The position numbers and the translations under genes are program-made. Below are positions 44,168-50,193 of a stretch of DNA of 61,664 nucleotides, one piece after another. The notes beneath the pieces were generated by a model. It saw nothing but the letters and a program-made list of their open reading frames with translations, searched no databases and was not told the origin of the DNA. How positions within the stretch are numbered: position 1 is the stretch's first letter; each line of letters begins with the position of its first letter. The stretch covers positions 1 to 61,664 of the forward strand of contig NZ_PYAS01000025.1 in NCBI RefSeq assembly GCF_003014695.1, in the 5' to 3' direction. Source of the DNA: Dyadobacter jiangsuensis. Lineage in GTDB: Bacteria; Bacteroidota; Bacteroidia; Cytophagales; Spirosomataceae.

Positions 44168-44713
44168 ATGACCTATCTTCATTTCAAAGCGCTTCATATT
44201 ATATTCGTAGTGAGCTGGTTTGCAGGGCTTTTCTATATGCCCAGGCTGTTTGTGTACCATACCGAGGCCAACGACAAGCCCAGCCCCGAGCGCGAAATCC
44301 TCCTTGCGCAATTTACAAAAATGGAGAAATTGCTTTTCAATGCGATTATGACGCCCGCATGCTGGCTCGCATTGCTGTGCGGTACCGCCATGCTTTATAT
44401 CACACCCGCATGGCTCGATCAGGGTTGGATGAAGCTGAAACTCGTATTTGTATTAGGGTTATTGGCGTATCATTCCATTACCCGCAAGATATTACTCGAA
44501 CTGCGTGCCGGTAAGTTTCGGTACAGCTCATTCCAATTGCGGCTTTTTAATGAGGTAGCGACGATATTCCTGTTCTCCATCGTGTTTCTGGTCGTGTTAA
44601 AAAATACGGTCGACTGGCTATGGGGCGTGCTCGGATTGATTGCGTTTGCGATCGTGATTATGACTGCGGTGCGGATCGTGAAGCGAATGCGGGAGAAAAA
44701 GGCAGGCGCTTAG
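44168..44713 (+). CDS. hemJ: HemJ-type protoporphyrinogen oxidase, 181 aa
   Basis: A four-helix membrane protein of the UPF0093/HemJ family that oxidises protoporphyrinogen IX to protoporphyrin IX, used by bacteria lacking HemG and HemY. Conserved residues include the N-terminal His (LHFKALHIIFVVSWFAGLFYMPRLFVYH), which binds heme, and the charged segment EREILLAQFTKMEKLL. Other helices: MTPACWLALLCGTAMLYI, KLVFVLGLLAYHSITR, IFLFSIVFLVVL. Length is as expected. It has a terminator-like hairpin after its stop. Confidence 0.93.
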   Translation: MTYLHFKALHIIFVVSWFAGLFYMPRLFVYHTEANDKPSPEREILLAQFTKMEKLLFNAIMTPACWLALLCGTAMLYITPAWLDQGWMKLKLVFVLGLLAYHSITRKILLELRAGKFRYSSFQLRLFNEVATIFLFSIVFLVVLKNTVDWLWGVLGLIAFAIVIMTAVRIVKRMREKKAGA

Positions 44714-44738
44714 CAGTCTGTTATAATATAAATAGAAG

Positions 44739-44775
44739 AAGCCCTGGGAGTTATCGTCCGAAGGGCTTTTTATTT
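44739..44775 (+). terminator. Probable hemJ terminator
   Basis: AAGCCCT (44739-44745) pairs with AGGGCTT (44762-44768), followed by TTTTTATTTTA. A short but GC-rich stem with a T tract, 26 bp after the stop. Confidence 0.6.
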
Positions 44776-44810
44776 TACTAATCTCAGTCTACATTACTTG
44801 TGTTTCGTTT

Positions 44811-44831
44811 TATAACTAAAATTTAGTTATA
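44811..44831. promoter_or_regulatory. Second BlaI-type operator palindrome, downstream of the M56 gene
   Basis: Contains the 19-base palindrome ATAACTAAAATTTAGTTAT (44812-44830), extended by one matching base pair at each end. It is identical to the blaI operator at 46503 but lies 15 bp beyond the stop codon of the M56 gene, with no promoter elements visible around it. Confidence 0.7.
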
Positions 44832-44845
44832 AAGATTAAAAATTT

Positions 44846-46117
44846 TTAGAGCTTTCTGTACTCATAAAACACGCGGCCTGCTGAAAGCTTTTCATCCGCA
44901 GAATAATGCTGCCAGGCTTCCATGTTTCCATTTCCGTCGCCTTCAAGCTGCAAAGAAATGACAGACGTGCCCGACGTTTCATTGTTGCAGAAAAGCTGAA
45001 CTTCATTGCCTGCGCTGTTACTTTGCCAGGTGCCGGTGAGTTTGTTGGTATTCGCGGCATCCTGCATTTCGAAATGGCCGTCGGCACGAAGTTCCAGTTT
45101 GGACAGGCATACTTTCACGTCGCCCGAACGTTCGGGGAAATCGCGGGGTGTTTTGCCGTCGTTGTCGTTGATCGTCATGCGGTTCATATTTTCCCAAATG
45201 CCGACGAGATCTTTATTGAGATATTCTGAAATACTGCTTGCTTCTCCGTCTGGTCTTTCGCAGGCGAAAAGGAATAGTATTAATGCGGCTACTGGCACTG
45301 TTGCCAGGAAGCGGAGCCCGTTCACGGCCCTGGATGGAGTTTGATGTAACATGATAATCCGTGATTTGATTTGACCATAATATGAAAAGTAATGCGGGGT
45401 TGAGATTTGCGTGGATGATGAAAGGTCCAGGAGTAAATGCGTGTAGCGAAATCTCCCGGCCCGCAGGGCGGCCCGTTGGTCGGCGATAAACTCATGATTG
45501 ACCGTGATTGCCTCCCGCCAGAAACGCATCAGCGGATTGAACCAGCAACACGCGCTGAGGAAGCGGACGAGCAGCCAATCGCCCGTGTGCCCTTGCTTGC
45601 AATGCACGAGTTCGTGCGCGAGGCACGTGCGTAGGGACTCGCTGTTGAGTAGTTTTGGGTTGATAAATATGTAATTGAAAAAGGATGAAGCCGGTATTTC
45701 ATCATTGACCAACACGAGGCGCACGTTTCCCAGTTTTCTGGAAGTGTGTTTGCGGATCAGTCGGACGGTCGCGAAAATGTCTGCAAACAATTTGTACAAA
45801 TGCCAGGCGGTAATGCAGCCATAAATTATCCAAAGGATGTACAAAAAGTCGGACAAGTGCCATTGAGGAGAATGACCTGCTATGGCTTCGGGCAATGCAG
45901 GTTGGGTAATAAAACGCATGGCTACGCCCGAAGATGCTTCCCACCGGTCGGGCAAGAGCGGTAGTTTCAGCATGGGTGCAGCAATGCTGAATACCATCGC
46001 GAAGAGAAGGTATAACCGGTTGGCTGCAAAGAAGGTCAGGCCTTGAAATGCGGTTCTGTAAAGCAGGATTGCAACTGCAAGGCAGACGTTCACTTCCAAC
46101 AGATAGATACCGGCCAT
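44846..46117 (-). CDS. BlaR1-like M56 family membrane metallopeptidase, 423 aa
   Basis: A sensor-protease partner of the BlaI repressor. Four to five hydrophobic segments (about 8-24, 35-55, 90-112, 281-300) surround the zinc-binding HELVH (168-172) and a second acidic site in NHEFIADQRA (about 214). In BlaR1/MecR1 the protease cleaves the repressor after an extracellular sensor binds its ligand. Here the C terminus (about 300-423) is not a penicillin-binding domain but a lipocalin-like domain (DLVGIWENMNRM, ELRADGHFEMQD, KLTGTWQSNS), so the signal is unlikely to be a beta-lactam. It starts 5 bp after blaI. Confidence 0.9.
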   Translation of the reverse strand: MAGIYLLEVNVCLAVAILLYRTAFQGLTFFAANRLYLLFAMVFSIAAPMLKLPLLPDRWEASSGVAMRFITQPALPEAIAGHSPQWHLSDFLYILWIIYGCITAWHLYKLFADIFATVRLIRKHTSRKLGNVRLVLVNDEIPASSFFNYIFINPKLLNSESLRTCLAHELVHCKQGHTGDWLLVRFLSACCWFNPLMRFWREAITVNHEFIADQRAALRAGRFRYTHLLLDLSSSTQISTPHYFSYYGQIKSRIIMLHQTPSRAVNGLRFLATVPVAALILFLFACERPDGEASSISEYLNKDLVGIWENMNRMTINDNDGKTPRDFPERSGDVKVCLSKLELRADGHFEMQDAANTNKLTGTWQSNSAGNEVQLFCNNETSGTSVISLQLEGDGNGNMEAWQHYSADEKLSAGRVFYEYRKL

Positions 46118-46122
46118 AGCGA

Positions 46123-46491
46123 TCAGGATTTGGGATAATAGGAGTCTATCAGTTGCTTTAAATCATCGATTTCGTCCGGTTTGAGGGTATTTTCCTCCAT
46201 CAAGAACGACACGATATTCTTCGGGGAGCCCTGGAAATAATGCTTCATCAAATCGGAAAACGAGCGCCGTGCATATTGCTCGCGGGTAATGGCAGGGTAG
46301 TACACATAGGTTTTCCCATAGGCCTTGTGATCAATAAAGCCTTTTTTTTCCAGCAGCCGCACGATGGACGACACCGTGGTGTAAGGCGGCTTAGGCTCAG
46401 GCAATTTTTCGATAATGTCATGCACAACCCCCTCTCCAAGCTCCCAGAGAATGCGCATGATGTTTTCCTCAGAATGAGTAATCGGTTCCAT
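46123..46491 (-). CDS. BlaI/MecI family transcriptional repressor, 122 aa
   Basis: A winged helix-turn-helix repressor: SEENIMRILWELGEGVVHDIIEKL, YTTVSSIVRLLEKKGFI, DHKAYGKTYVYYPAITREQYARRSF, and a C-terminal dimerisation helix. It is expected to repress its own operon and be cleaved by the M56 partner on signal. The operator sits exactly between the -33 TTG and the -7 box of its promoter. The promoter position implies a leaderless or nearly leaderless mRNA, with the start point at about the ATG. Confidence 0.94.
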   Translation of the reverse strand: MEPITHSEENIMRILWELGEGVVHDIIEKLPEPKPPYTTVSSIVRLLEKKGFIDHKAYGKTYVYYPAITREQYARRSFSDLMKHYFQGSPKNIVSFLMEENTLKPDEIDDLKQLIDSYYPKS

Positions 46492-46495
46492 GATC

Positions 46496-46524
46496 CAAAG
46501 GTATAACTAAAATTTAGTTATCAA
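46496..46524 (-). promoter_or_regulatory. blaI promoter with embedded operator
   Basis: On the minus strand TTG (46522-46524), 18 bases, then TACCTTTG (46496-46503). The 19-base palindrome ATAACTAAAATTTAGTTAT (46503-46521) fills the spacer, so bound BlaI would block RNA polymerase. The -7 box ends only 4 bp before the ATG. Confidence 0.8.
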
Positions 46525-46724
46525 ACTTATATTTCGTTAAAATCTTTGAAATGTAAGTGAACATGGAGGGGAGCGGCTTGCCGATCATTATGTAAGCCCG
46601 GGAGAAAGCCTGGCGATGCCGTTGAAAATTGCTGGTTTCGGAGATTTGTTAAAAATTCTTAAACCCGAATTAATTGGAACGTAGGCTATTATTTTAGCGA
46701 ATATCAATCGTTAAGGTGCTCTGA

Positions 46725-47051
46725 ATGAAGACAAAACTGCATCTCTTAGCCATATTTTATCGTTCAATCGGATTTTACCTATGGGCTATTCCAATGACTG
46801 CGTGGTTCGCGTTAGGCCGACCGACAGGCCGTGATCTGTACGTATTAATACCCGCGCTGATCCTTTTCAAATGCTTCTTGCAAGGCATTACCGTTTACAT
46901 TTTGCGTCGGCGGTATGCGCATTTATTTTTCTTCTATGCGAATGCAAATCTTTCCCGACGGCAGCTTTTCACCTCGGCTTTCATTACTGATTTTGTCCTC
47001 TTCTCTTTATCAATTGTCACTATCCAATTATCTGCCGAATGGATGAAATAA
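46725..47051 (+). CDS. Small three-helix membrane protein, putative ABC permease subunit, 108 aa
   Basis: Three hydrophobic helices (about 8-28, 38-60, 83-104). Between helices 2 and 3 the segment FFFYANANLSRRQLF recalls the cytosolic coupling segment of ABC-2 exporters of Bacteroidota. The protein is far shorter than a normal permease (over 200 aa). Its gene overlaps the ABC ATPase gene by 13 bp, so they are co-translated. Likely the membrane part of a very small ABC exporter, working as a homo-oligomer; this is an inference from context. Confidence 0.72.
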   Translation: MKTKLHLLAIFYRSIGFYLWAIPMTAWFALGRPTGRDLYVLIPALILFKCFLQGITVYILRRRYAHLFFFYANANLSRRQLFTSAFITDFVLFSLSIVTIQLSAEWMK

Positions 47052-47707
47052 GCAGTCGCATTCTCGAAGCGGACAGTATGTGGCTGGAATATGAAGGACA
47101 GAAAATTCTTCAGAATATTTACATTAAGCTGCAAACAGGCCATGTTACCGGGTTGCTGGGCCGTAACGGGACTGGGAAATCCAGCTTGATGCAAATGATT
47201 TTCGGTACGCTCCGGGGCCAGAGCCAGTCCGTGCGGGTGGATGGAGACTATTTTTCGCATCCTTACCAACATCGCGGGCTGATCAGCTACTTGCCTCAGC
47301 AGCCGTTTTTACCTGCGGGCCTGCGCGTGAGCGATGCATGCAGGTTGTATGATGTCGATTTTACGGCTTTATGCCACCACTTTGAAGGTCTTGAACAATA
47401 TGGACGCACACGAATAGGGGATTTGTCGACAGGTAACCGCCGGCTCGTCGCGACACTGCTCGTGTTGCTGATGCCAGTCGCTTTTACGCTGCTGGATGAG
47501 CCGTTTGCCGCACTCTCACCCATTAATGTCGAGCAAATGGGAAAGGCAATTTCAGAACAAAAGGCCAGGAAAGGCATTCTGGTTTCTGACCATTTCTATG
47601 AGGAAGTGCTGAACCTCGCCGATGAAACGTACCTGATTGTGCCGGTTGGACGAAGCGTTCTGCTCAAAAACGTGCATTTGGAGCTTGAACAGTTTGGCTA
47701 TATATGA
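47039..47707 (+). CDS. ABC transporter ATP-binding protein with degenerate signature, 222 aa
   Basis: Walker A GLLGRNGTGKSS (GRNGTGKS at 41-48), Q-loop (SYLPQQPFLPAG), signature LSTGNRRLVATLL in place of LSGGQ, Walker B AFTLLDEPFAALS, and H-loop ILVSDHFYEEV. The Gly-Gly-Gln of the signature is changed to Thr-Gly-Asn, which is tolerated in some drug- or lantibiotic-export ATPases. Overlaps the 108-residue membrane protein gene. Substrate unknown. Confidence 0.9.
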   Translation: MDEISSRILEADSMWLEYEGQKILQNIYIKLQTGHVTGLLGRNGTGKSSLMQMIFGTLRGQSQSVRVDGDYFSHPYQHRGLISYLPQQPFLPAGLRVSDACRLYDVDFTALCHHFEGLEQYGRTRIGDLSTGNRRLVATLLVLLMPVAFTLLDEPFAALSPINVEQMGKAISEQKARKGILVSDHFYEEVLNLADETYLIVPVGRSVLLKNVHLELEQFGYI

Positions 47708-47738
47708 ATCAAGTCCCGTGCATGTCTTAAAAAGCAGT

Positions 47739-48407
47739 TTACTTCTCAAATACCAACGTTTCCGCCTTCGCACCGAGCTCTTCGAGTGCTTTCAAGATCG
47801 ATTCCGTGAATGCATCCGGCCCGCAGACATAGAATGGCTGGTCGAAATGGGTAATGTGCGCTTGCAGGAAATCCTTGTCGATGCGGCCGTGATAGTAACC
47901 TTCTGCATTTTCATCGGAGATAAGGTTAAAGAAGCGGTCGCCGAGGATCTGTTCAAGTTCTTCTTTGAGGATGATGTCGGCCGTGGTGCGGTTGGAGAAG
48001 AAGAGCTGGTTCGCCCCGACCTCTCCTTTGGAATACAAATCCCTGAAAATGGCCAGGAATGGCGTAATACCGGCCCCTCCCGCGAGAAACACACCTTCGC
48101 CTTTGTATTCGATGGCACCCCAGGCGTCGCTGATTTCGAAATGGTCGCCCGGCTGGACTTTTGTCAATGCGTTGGTTACCCCATCGTGATCGGTATAGGA
48201 TTTGATCGTGAATTCAAGCGTATCCGCCGTGGGCAGCGATGTAAAAGTGAACGGCCGTTTCTCTGCCGTCCATGGGTCTTTCTGAATCGAGAAATCCGTT
48301 GCCTGTCCCGGTGTGTAGGAGAAACCCGCCGGTTTCTCCACCGTATAGGCATTTACATTATGGGTAACAGGCTTTTTGGCGAGCAGTTTGACGGAATAAT
48401 CGGCCAT
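47739..48407 (-). CDS. Ferredoxin reductase-like FAD/NAD(P)-binding oxidoreductase, 222 aa
   Basis: A flavin reductase of the FNR superfamily: FAD-binding barrel (residues 1-100) with KRPFTFTSLP as the flavin-binding RxYS-like motif, then NAD(P)-binding half with GVFLAGGAGITPFLAIFRDL, LFFSNRTTADIILKEEL and the terminal FYVCGPDAFTESILKALEELG. No [2Fe-2S] ferredoxin domain follows, so it needs a separate electron acceptor. ATG 48407 (MADYSVKLLAKK) gives the expected N terminus; a more upstream start would add 20 atypical residues. Monocistronic. Confidence 0.9.
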   Translation of the reverse strand: MADYSVKLLAKKPVTHNVNAYTVEKPAGFSYTPGQATDFSIQKDPWTAEKRPFTFTSLPTADTLEFTIKSYTDHDGVTNALTKVQPGDHFEISDAWGAIEYKGEGVFLAGGAGITPFLAIFRDLYSKGEVGANQLFFSNRTTADIILKEELEQILGDRFFNLISDENAEGYYHGRIDKDFLQAHITHFDQPFYVCGPDAFTESILKALEELGAKAETLVFEK

Positions 48408-48506
48408 GGCGGTAGGTTTTGGGGACGTTGTGAATGCAAACTTTATGCAAAATACGCACTCCCGCAACCGCTGTCAAGGACGGATTTGTTCCAAAGGTCA
48501 ATCATT

Positions 48507-48884
48507 TTACTTCCTGCCAGCCAGCAATTCCGAAACCAACACGCCATCGATCCGTAGCCCTTCGATATTGCAGCCCGAAAACTCCACGCCACGGAGGTCA
48601 CAGTTTACAAATTTGCTGTTGTGCAAATCGCAATGCTCGAAATGCAAAGGGCGTTGCTCGGCATTCGGATCGTACATCGGGTGGTCGGGCGGGCACATAC
48701 CGATATTTTCGAACACCGCTCCGCCCAGCTGCGCCCCTTCGATCTTCAAGTCGCTCAGATTGGCATCCGAAATGGATACGTTGCTCATATTGACATCATT
48801 GAATGTGGAGTTGGAAAGCATGACCTGCCGGGCAGTAATCACCACGCATTCACTATTCAGGCTGATTTGTTTGATGGTCTCCAT
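48507..48884 (-). CDS. Pentapeptide-repeat protein, 125 aa
   Basis: Contains pentapeptide units A(N/D)LxX in two runs: about 22-50 (VMLSNSTFNDVNMSNVSISDANLSDLKI) and about 82-118 (HFEHCDLHNSKFVNCDLRGVEF), split by a Pro-rich insert (CPPDHPMYDPNAEQRP). Pentapeptide proteins form a right-handed beta helix; some mimic DNA and shield gyrase, but this short interrupted protein shows no such specific sign. Soluble, no signal peptide. Confidence 0.87.
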   Translation of the reverse strand: METIKQISLNSECVVITARQVMLSNSTFNDVNMSNVSISDANLSDLKIEGAQLGGAVFENIGMCPPDHPMYDPNAEQRPLHFEHCDLHNSKFVNCDLRGVEFSGCNIEGLRIDGVLVSELLAGRK

Positions 48885-49039
48885 GATTTCAAGTCGCTTT
48901 TCGATGAAATTGATCCTTTCGATTCTGTGTGGAATCCCCGGTCTGTTTTATGTAAAAATAAAAGAGCTTTGTCGGAACAGGAGGGGGTATTAGCGACGAA
49001 TTTGATGTGGAATCAGGACAAAAACCCGATTTATTGAAA

Positions 49040-49069
49040 GAGGCAATCCATACTGAAATGAATTGCCTC
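49040..49069 (-). terminator. Possible terminator of the 80-residue gene
   Basis: GAGGCAAT (49040-49047) and ATTGCCTC (49062-49069), perfect 8-bp arms, 14-base loop, 10 bp beyond the stop codon on the minus strand. The T tract is weak. Confidence 0.4.
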
Positions 49070-49078
49070 CTTTCATTG

Positions 49079-49321
49079 CTATGCTCTCAGTTTCTGGGCC
49101 TTTTGAAAAAAGAAAACCAATTCCCTGAAAGTCTCGAAAATCTCTGTACATCGCGGATTATATCCCGCCTCCTTCTCAAAAACCATATAGCCGCTATAAA
49201 TCGACCAAAGGTCTCCAATCCACTCATCCGGACTGGTTTGAGATAGTAAATCTTGAACTAGCTGGCCGTAGCGGGCCAGACGAGACGAATCCGCAGAATC
49301 GTCGGCAATAGATGTGTGCAT
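49079..49321 (-). CDS. Small hypothetical protein, 80 aa
   Basis: An acidic, helical-looking protein (MHTSIADDSADSSRLARYGQ, DEWIGDLWSIYSGYMVFE, FETFRELVFFFQKAQKL) with no signal peptide and no recognised family. Its upstream region (ATTCACAAC 5 bp before the ATG, in a longer AT-rich block) is repeated ahead of the 25-codon ORF at 49369-49446, so the two are arranged as leader-ORF-leader-ORF on the same strand. Confidence 0.65.
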   Translation of the reverse strand: MHTSIADDSADSSRLARYGQLVQDLLSQTSPDEWIGDLWSIYSGYMVFEKEAGYNPRCTEIFETFRELVFFFQKAQKLRA

Positions 49322-49345
49322 AATAGTTGTGAATTTTTAAGGATT
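49322..49345 (-). repeat. Leader repeat B, ahead of the 80-residue gene
   Basis: Minus-strand AATCCTTAAAAATTCACAAC (20 of the 24 bases) matches the block at 49445-49469 in most positions (TCCTTA, two to four A/T, ATTCACAAC). In both copies an ATG follows within 5 bp. Confidence 0.6.
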
Positions 49346-49350
49346 AAAGA

Positions 49351-49425
49351 GCCCTGTCTAAGGTGTCCTTAATGCTCACAACAAGCATTCCGGGGGCTTT
49401 CGCTACTCCCGCACCATAACAGGGC
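49351..49425. ncRNA. Highly structured 75-nt element, four-stem junction
   Basis: Plus-strand coordinates: closing stem GCCCTGT (49351-49357) with ACAGGGC (49419-49425), then hairpins TAAGG/CCTTA (49359-49371), AATGCT/AGCATT (49371-49389, sharing one base with the previous stem) and CGGGGG/CTCCCG (49391-49411). The last stem needs one G-T wobble as plus-strand RNA but has an A-C mismatch as minus-strand RNA, which favours a plus-strand transcript. A T-rich tail follows on the plus side. The same bases encode a 25-codon frame on the minus strand. No known RNA family recognised. Confidence 0.5.
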
Positions 49426-49446
49426 ATTTCTTTTAAGGTTTTTCAT
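49369..49446 (-). CDS. Possible 25-residue Cys-containing peptide
   Basis: ATG at 49446 opens a 25-codon frame with a basic start (MKNLKRNALLWCG), a Ser/Pro middle and a Cys-rich end (ACCEH), stop TAA at 49369-49371. Its start resembles leader regions of small Bacteroidota peptides. A repeat of the region before the 80-residue gene precedes its ATG. The reading frame coincides with the folded element at 49351, so either it is a peptide gene within an attenuator-like leader or the frame is fortuitous. Function unknown. Confidence 0.35.
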   Translation of the reverse strand: MKNLKRNALLWCGSSESPRNACCEH

Positions 49447-49469
49447 AGTTGTTGTGAATTATAAGGAAT
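49445..49469 (-). repeat. Leader repeat A, ahead of the 25-codon frame
   Basis: Minus-strand ATTCCTTATAATTCACAACA (first 20 bases) resembles repeat B at 49322. The two copies lie about 123 bp apart in direct orientation and flank the folded element. Confidence 0.6.
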
Positions 49470-49568
49470 GTGAATATTCTTAATAAAATTGATCAAAGCA
49501 AATTCGAATAAAAATGTAATTCACTTATTAATGACAAAGTTTAATAAAACTAACGAATTTGTTTCGTT

Positions 49569-49597
49569 AAAACCCCTCAAAAATTGAGGGGTTTTTT
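49569..49597. terminator. Orphan bidirectional terminator
   Basis: Arms AAAACCCCTCAA (49569-49580) and TTGAGGGGTTTT (49584-49595), loop AAA, T run to 49597. No protein gene on the plus strand ends nearby (the last ends at 47707) and no minus-strand gene lies upstream before 52571. It therefore suggests a short plus-strand transcript from the region of the structured element. Confidence 0.8.
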
Positions 49598-49709
49598 AAC
49601 ATATGATAATTCATCGGTACCGTTCGGACATTCACCGGTCTGTTACTACAAATGAATGGTTTTTTGTTTTATACATTTCGCCATGTTTCAATTCAAAATG
49701 CGCGAAACT

Positions 49710-50168
49710 ATGAAATGTATACATCTCAAAACTTCCATTTTGCTGTTGTTATTGCAGCTCGTATTTATTACGATGAGTTGTATGGACGACGTCGATACCA
49801 ACCCCAAAAACCTGATTGGCCGATGGCGAATGGAGAAGGTAATTGATAAAGGAAAGACGTATTCGAAACCAGATTCAAAGAATTGGCGGTATAAAGATGT
49901 CGAAATCGAGTTTATGGCGGATGGGAATATCGAGGGCACCTTGTCGTACGACACATTCACGGGTGACTACAAAACGGTTGAGGATTCGATTGCATTCACT
50001 TATTGGCCAAGCAACAAAGTAGGAGATAGCGAGTGGGCCTATTTACTTGATGGTGTCATTCGCTCCGTTAACAGATTTTCGCTCAGGAAAAATGCGATCA
50101 ATTTGAAGTACAAAGAATTGAGATTGATTCATCAAGACGGAGAATTGGTTTTTGACAGAGTTAAATAA
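49710..50168 (+). CDS. Hypothetical lipoprotein, 152 aa
   Basis: A lipobox in SILLLLLQLVFITMSC gives lipid attachment at Cys23 or so. The mature part (NLIGRWRMEKVIDKGKTY, VEIEFMADGNIEGTLSYDTFTGDY, SIAFTYWPSNK) is a lipocalin-like beta-barrel pattern of the kind common in Bacteroidota lipoproteins. ATG 49710 is chosen; 49698 is possible. It ends 25 bp before the serine protease gene, so the two may be an operon. Confidence 0.75.
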   Translation: MKCIHLKTSILLLLLQLVFITMSCMDDVDTNPKNLIGRWRMEKVIDKGKTYSKPDSKNWRYKDVEIEFMADGNIEGTLSYDTFTGDYKTVEDSIAFTYWPSNKVGDSEWAYLLDGVIRSVNRFSLRKNAINLKYKELRLIHQDGELVFDRVK

Positions 50169-50193
50169 TGTACACACATTAAAATCAAACATT

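Noticed and set aside
44811..44831. Terminator of the M56 gene
   Set aside because: The palindrome is almost entirely A and T with a one-base centre and matches the blaI operator exactly, so an operator is more likely.
49373..49420. 15-codon plus-strand frame within the folded element
   Set aside because: Too short, with no start context; the stems explain the sequence better.
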